In this document: piece after piece, positions 59,912-64,000 of the stretch
Layout of the letters: every line of letters starts with the position of its first letter
How positions within the stretch are numbered: position 1 is the stretch's first letter
NCBI GenBank assembly: GCA_905331475.1
Contig: CAJNYU010001145.1
Location: 20,709 to 84,708, forward strand
Length of the DNA: 64,000 nt
Reading direction: 5' to 3'
Source of the DNA: Rotaria socialis
Lineage: Eukaryota > Rotifera > Eurotatoria > Philodinida > Philodinidae
Notes under the pieces: model-generated
What the model was told of the DNA's origin: nothing
What the model saw: only the letters and a program-made list of their open reading frames with translations
The model's database searches: none
Position numbers and translations under genes: made by a program

Positions 59912-61552
59912 ATGGATAGTAATCAATTAGATCTTCATTCAGCACCTATTTATAAATTATTTTTCGATGATATTGAAGAAATATTTCTCAATACAGTACC
60001 ATTTCGTTTTCTTTGCATAGTATCTTTAATAACATGTATATTCATAATCGGTACATTAATTCTTATTTTCTATCGAACAAAACAACTATTTCTAGCATGT
60101 CTTATACCGTTTATTTATGCGTTAGTTTTCTATGATTTTATTCAATTATTATCATTAATTTTATTAAAATATAATGCAACTGAACAATTTTTAAATCAAT
60201 TATGTCGTTGGCCATACTATTTGAAATCGTCATCGGATGCTGGCCAATGTTTAACAATCATATTTATTTTTATTTTGAGTCGTCATCAAATACGCTATTT
60301 CATCACTCATAATCATCTGCCCAATTCAAGTTATATTCATTCTCGTGCATTAGCATTCGCTTGTTTATTGTTTATTCTCTATGTTAATAATTGGATAACA
60401 CATTTAAAAGTTGAAAAAGTTCATTTAGTAATATTAAATAAAACTGAACATGAAATTAATGTACAAGAATTACCCATATCCTTATATGCTATCGCACAAA
60501 TTCAAGTACGTTCACATCAACGTTTTCTAGCTGATCTTAATCGATATTCTCAAGGTACAGAAAAAAATATGCTCACTCCAAATCAACAAAAAGTGCCAAA
60601 CGATAAAATAATACGCAATCATAATGATGGGTCCATACATGAAATAATAATTAAATTTCCCTATGATTATTTATTTAATCCAGTAATAAATCGAACAAGG
60701 CGAACATCAGAAACTATTCAACCAAATCATACATTCAATTCACAATCCGATGAAAATGAATACAATAATTCATATCGTATAAGTCGTTGTACATACGGAC
60801 AATCGAATTTTTTCCTAACAAATTTCCTTGGATTAATTAGTTCCATAGGTTATTTTACATTGATATTATATTATTTAACAATTATTTATACATATAAAGT
60901 AACAGATTCAATGATCAATTATCACAAACAATTCTATGAAAAGTCATTTTCATTGACAAGAAAAAATGCCGTCATACACCATAAACATTTTATATTGTTA
61001 ATACATTTAAAAAAATTTTTGTATTTAATTATCTGTTCTCATACGTTGATTACATTTATTCGTCTTGTTTATGTATGTTTATTAACAATAATGTTATGTT
61101 TTTATCAAACACCATTTCGTTGGTTACCTATAAAAATATTCTTCTATTCACTTTTTTTAATAAGTTATCTTTCAATACCAATACGAATGATTCTATTGTT
61201 TATCTATTGCTTTATAAGTATGTTTTCAACTCAGTTACGATCGGTGATCTATTATTTATTCAATACAAATTTGCGTTTTTCGTGGAAATTAGAAAAGCCA
61301 ACAATTTGTTTTCGATTACAATTCATACCTTATCAAGATAATTGCAAAGATCGACGAGTTGATCAATCAGTAGTTATTGACCTATCGTCATCAGTTATTG
61401 ACGATCAATCAAATGTACTACCACAAGATTCAATGATTATGCCCAACGAAAGTAGTAGTAGCCAAAATGGCTTTACTACAGCTATTCTTACTGCACCAAC
61501 GGCAATCGTCGATGAATCAACACCGAATCCATCTGCTATTGCTAAATTGTGA
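59912..61552 (+). CDS. Orphan seven-helix membrane protein, GPCR-like
   Basis: A single-exon frame of 546 aa. Hydrophobic segments lie at about residues 31-54, 60-85, 108-124, 145-163, 302-328, 368-397 and 407-440, giving seven helices. The N-terminus is short and there is no cleavable signal. The loop between helices 4 and 5 is very long (about 164-301), with N-glycosylation sites (NKT, NRT, NHT, NNS) that place it outside. After helix 3 comes LSRHQIRYF, which only loosely resembles a DRY region; a basic loop follows helix 5, and the last 100 residues are a Ser-rich tail. The topology suggests a divergent G-protein-coupled receptor, but I see no family signature. An acceptor (TTTAAATAG) ends 19 bases before the ATG. 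Confidence 0.7.
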   Translation: MDSNQLDLHSAPIYKLFFDDIEEIFLNTVPFRFLCIVSLITCIFIIGTLILIFYRTKQLFLACLIPFIYALVFYDFIQLLSLILLKYNATEQFLNQLCRWPYYLKSSSDAGQCLTIIFIFILSRHQIRYFITHNHLPNSSYIHSRALAFACLLFILYVNNWITHLKVEKVHLVILNKTEHEINVQELPISLYAIAQIQVRSHQRFLADLNRYSQGTEKNMLTPNQQKVPNDKIIRNHNDGSIHEIIIKFPYDYLFNPVINRTRRTSETIQPNHTFNSQSDENEYNNSYRISRCTYGQSNFFLTNFLGLISSIGYFTLILYYLTIIYTYKVTDSMINYHKQFYEKSFSLTRKNAVIHHKHFILLIHLKKFLYLIICSHTLITFIRLVYVCLLTIMLCFYQTPFRWLPIKIFFYSLFLISYLSIPIRMILLFIYCFISMFSTQLRSVIYYLFNTNLRFSWKLEKPTICFRLQFIPYQDNCKDRRVDQSVVIDLSSSVIDDQSNVLPQDSMIMPNESSSSQNGFTTAILTAPTAIVDESTPNPSAIAKL

Positions 61553-63014
61553 TCTCAAAAATTTATCTTTTGTTGTCGTTTTTGCTTCTTGTTTTTTTTG
61601 TGCGAAAACAAAGTACTCGTCAATAATAAAAATCTGATTATATTCAGTCGACAAACCCATAACTAAAAATAAGTTTACATGACATAGTTGGTGAAACCTT
61701 AAAATAATGTTATGTCATGTATGTTCCTATGTTCTATCGAGTACATTCTAGCTACTTGATTCATGGACACGATTGGACGATAATGATAAGCCGATAACGA
61801 ACGAGTATTAAAATATCTGTTTATTATATTTTTTGTGTACTCAAAAAACAAAAGTGAGTACACCACAGAATCGGTCAGTGTGTCCGGCCGTTTACACGAT
61901 AGCTCCTGAAAGGCTTATCCGATTGTCATGAAACTTTGTACACAGGATGATCTCATCAATATCTCAGTCGAGTTTGAAGATGAGAAGGATCCGCCAAGAA
62001 ATGGCTGAGTTATACAAAAAATGGTCATTATTGACCAGACCATCCCTGAGGGGGAGTACAGGGATTTTTCCAAAAACAAATTTTTTTCCCAGTTTTATTC
62101 ACAACATATATAAATCGATTCAGTTTTTGCAGTACACATAACGATCGGATGCAAATCCGATGTTTCCGCATTTATTTATGCCTCTACAAATGGCATGAGT
62201 TCTTTAAATAATCACAGAATTATTAGTAATTATTTGTGAAAAGAAAATAATAAAATGACTAAAGTGAGAAAATAACATAACTAATCTCTGTTATTCATAG
62301 GGGTCATTATATGTTGCTTATTCTCTGAGTACAAAATAGAAACGCTTGCTCTACAATTAACTATCGGAAACGTTGATGGTATTGAAACATGAGTTGAAAA
62401 TTGTCCTTCCTGCTCTTTGGGAAAAAGTAAACTTTCTATCAAGCTATTTTTCATTGCACTTTCAATAGAAACCTAATAATCGTATGGTTAATATCAAATT
62501 CAACTAAATTAATATCAATCGAGCATAAATAATTCTACATTATATGTTTGATGCTATGCAACGAGTCATGTCTATATAATTAGTATTTCTTTTCAAAAAA
62601 CATGATGATAGAAGTGGCTTTTCTTCTGATTCGCCAAATAGTTCTCATTGATACCAGCAACTATTTCTATTAAACAAACTTTCTTCAAAATATACGTCAT
62701 ATTTTCTTTTTATCCACAAAATTCGATATGCAAAATGTGATAGAATACATTTTTGACATTTTCAATCATCTACAACTTATCTTTTATAAAACAAAAAGCA
62801 ATCGGTAACATAGTAAACAGAAGGTGAGCAACTGATTGGAGGTGCAGCTCATGCAAACTTTATATGTTTGCAGATTGTGTAATTATCCGAAAGAAATTCA
62901 ATGCAGAATTATTCGGTTTAGGAAAGTTTATGTCTATTAATAGATGCAAACAAATAGGAATATTTATCGCAGAAAAAAAATAGTGCAGAAAAAAGTTTCA
63001 GTGAAGCCCCTGAG
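61553..63014. other. Intergenic stretch with a possible dispersed repeat
   Basis: A small hairpin at about 61833-61862 (GTGTACTCA and TGAGTACAC) begins a segment with GTCCGGCCG and CGATAGCTCCTGAAAGG. That wording is reminiscent of a repeat type seen in many invertebrate genomes. No gene was recognised. Confidence 0.35.
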
Positions 63015-63337
63015 ATGGGAGAATATGAAATAACACAATTTTGGCTTAATCATCATATGCAATATCATTATGTATGTGAGAAAACCAAAAGGCAGCATGC
63101 CGAAAAACTTACTGAACAATTTCAGGTCGTGGGAAATCTCTCACAACTTCTGCCAGACGGTTCTAAGGTTACCGATATGTTTATTAGTGTCTACCGTTAT
63201 ATCGAGCATATAGGTTGAATTTCTATTTTATATACTACTTTAAGATTTATTCAAAATCATATTTTTAAAAAGCACGTGATGACGATGAAGGAATTTCTCG
63301 ATATGTCACGTATAGATATCAGCGATCAGGAGATTGA
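63015..63337 (+). CDS. Small two-exon hypothetical protein
   Basis: Exons 63015-63213 and 63273-63337, joined by a 59-bp GT-AG intron in matching phase, would encode 87 aa. The protein is polar and mixed-charge with no membrane segment or signal: it opens MGEYEITQFWLNHH, has KTKRQHAEKLTEQFQVV in the middle and ends RYQRSGD. I recognise no family. Intron size is typical for this genome, and the upstream and downstream DNA is markedly less coding-like. More exons might exist on either side, so both ends are uncertain; it could also be a fragment of a larger or decayed gene. Confidence 0.4.
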
Positions 63338-64000
63338 TTGAACTGAAAGAAAATGAGAAAAAAATGTAAATCAGTTTATATTGATTCGGATCGTTCTGGC
63401 TAATTTAGGTGCCAGCACGATAAAGACTAATACTTGCAACTGTGACTTAAGGTAAGATTAACGTTTTTTCAGTACTCAATTAGACATAAATCTCTCTTTA
63501 CTGCTTTCATTTCTAAATCGAAGATTATTGTCGTCTTGATATTTCACATCAAATAATCAATACTTCTATCATAAGAAAGTGTCATAATAACCAAAGATAA
63601 TACTACTTTTCTCTTTTGAAACATCAAAAAGATGTACGCTAATTTTTAATTGAAATGGTTTGCTTTACAATAAAATCCTATACATTTTAAATGATATACT
63701 GGCCATTTATTGTCTTACTGAAGAGCTTTCTTCTTTTATATACGAAACAGAGAGTTTTGCAAAAGATTCTTGAAATAAAAAGAAATATATGTATATGTGA
63801 GAAGTTCAACTGGTTTATATAAAATTTTCATAATTTCATTTTGATTTAATTAAGGTGCATCAAGGTCAAAAAGCGAGCAGAAGAAAACTTTCTTTTATTA
63901 TTATATGGTTGGATAGAGAGCTTGATGAGTAGATCATGAATATCATCTTTAAAATATTTCTAGGCTTCCGTTTTGGTTGAGAAATTTTCAAAATACAAAC
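63338..64000. other. Window end, no gene recognised
   Basis: AT-rich sequence to the edge of the window. Short frames only, none with motifs. Confidence 0.4.

Noticed and set aside
61833-62341. Segment that reads like a dispersed invertebrate repeat
   Set aside because: Only its wording is suggestive; I could not find both ends or a second copy in the window, so it is not listed as a mobile element.
1-64000. CRISPR arrays, tRNA and rRNA genes
   Set aside because: No regularly spaced repeats were seen, and no tRNA-like B-box context or rRNA stretch was recognised by eye; a covariance-model scan could still reveal a tRNA.

Overview
The window looks like nuclear DNA of a small invertebrate, most likely a bdelloid rotifer. 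It is AT-rich and carries animal housekeeping genes split by many short GT-AG introns (often 50-90 bp). It also has orphan seven-helix receptors, and enzymes of plant, fungal or bacterial type sit among the animal genes. Most start codons lie a short way behind an intron-style 3' splice acceptor, as expected where mRNAs receive a trans-spliced leader. Placement in the bdelloids is inference from these traits; no marker gene was compared.

Layout. 0.4-5.1 kb and 10.9-15.8 kb: two intact 19-exon lysosomal alpha-mannosidase genes in tandem, followed at 18.8-20.1 kb by a decayed third copy. A rhodopsin-type GPCR lies between the first two (7.2-8.3 kb). 20.4-20.9 kb: a small CD225/dispanin-like membrane protein (minus). 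24.5-26.9 kb: an SLC38-type amino-acid transporter (minus). 27.4-33.0 kb: exocyst subunit EXOC2/Sec5 (minus), whose third intron holds a complete single-exon gene on the opposite strand. 34.1-35.3 kb: a Gfo/Idh/MocA oxidoreductase (plus), tail to tail with a cyclic-nucleotide-binding-domain protein (35.4-38.1 kb, minus). 40.5-42.1 kb: a tiny NUPR1/p8-family gene, then an intronless secreted GH5 glycosidase. 42.2-44.6 kb: mitochondrial methylmalonate-semialdehyde dehydrogenase (minus). 48.4-54.0 kb: DNA ligase III. 59.9-61.6 kb: an orphan seven-helix protein. 63.0-63.3 kb: a small unrecognised two-exon gene.

Between the genes are gene-poor stretches with several fold-back or MITE-like elements (about 5.6, 9.0-9.6, 16.5-16.9, 28.5-29.0, 50.1-50.7, 56.2-56.7 and 59.3-59.4 kb). 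One, at 16.5 kb, has hAT-like terminal repeats and a probable 8-bp target duplication. Single unknown bases at 1295 and 56327 both lie at repeats; the first separates two perfect 222-bp copies of mannosidase exon 4 and looks like an assembly join error.

The genes do not form one pathway. The clearest evolutionary story is the mannosidase cluster: duplication, patchy homogenisation of two tracts including introns (gene conversion), and decay of a third member. I see no CRISPR array, rRNA, convincing tRNA or prokaryotic operon. I did not find a clearly new multi-gene system; the most unusual items are the conversion tracts, the nested gene, the fold-back elements and the two probable foreign enzymes.
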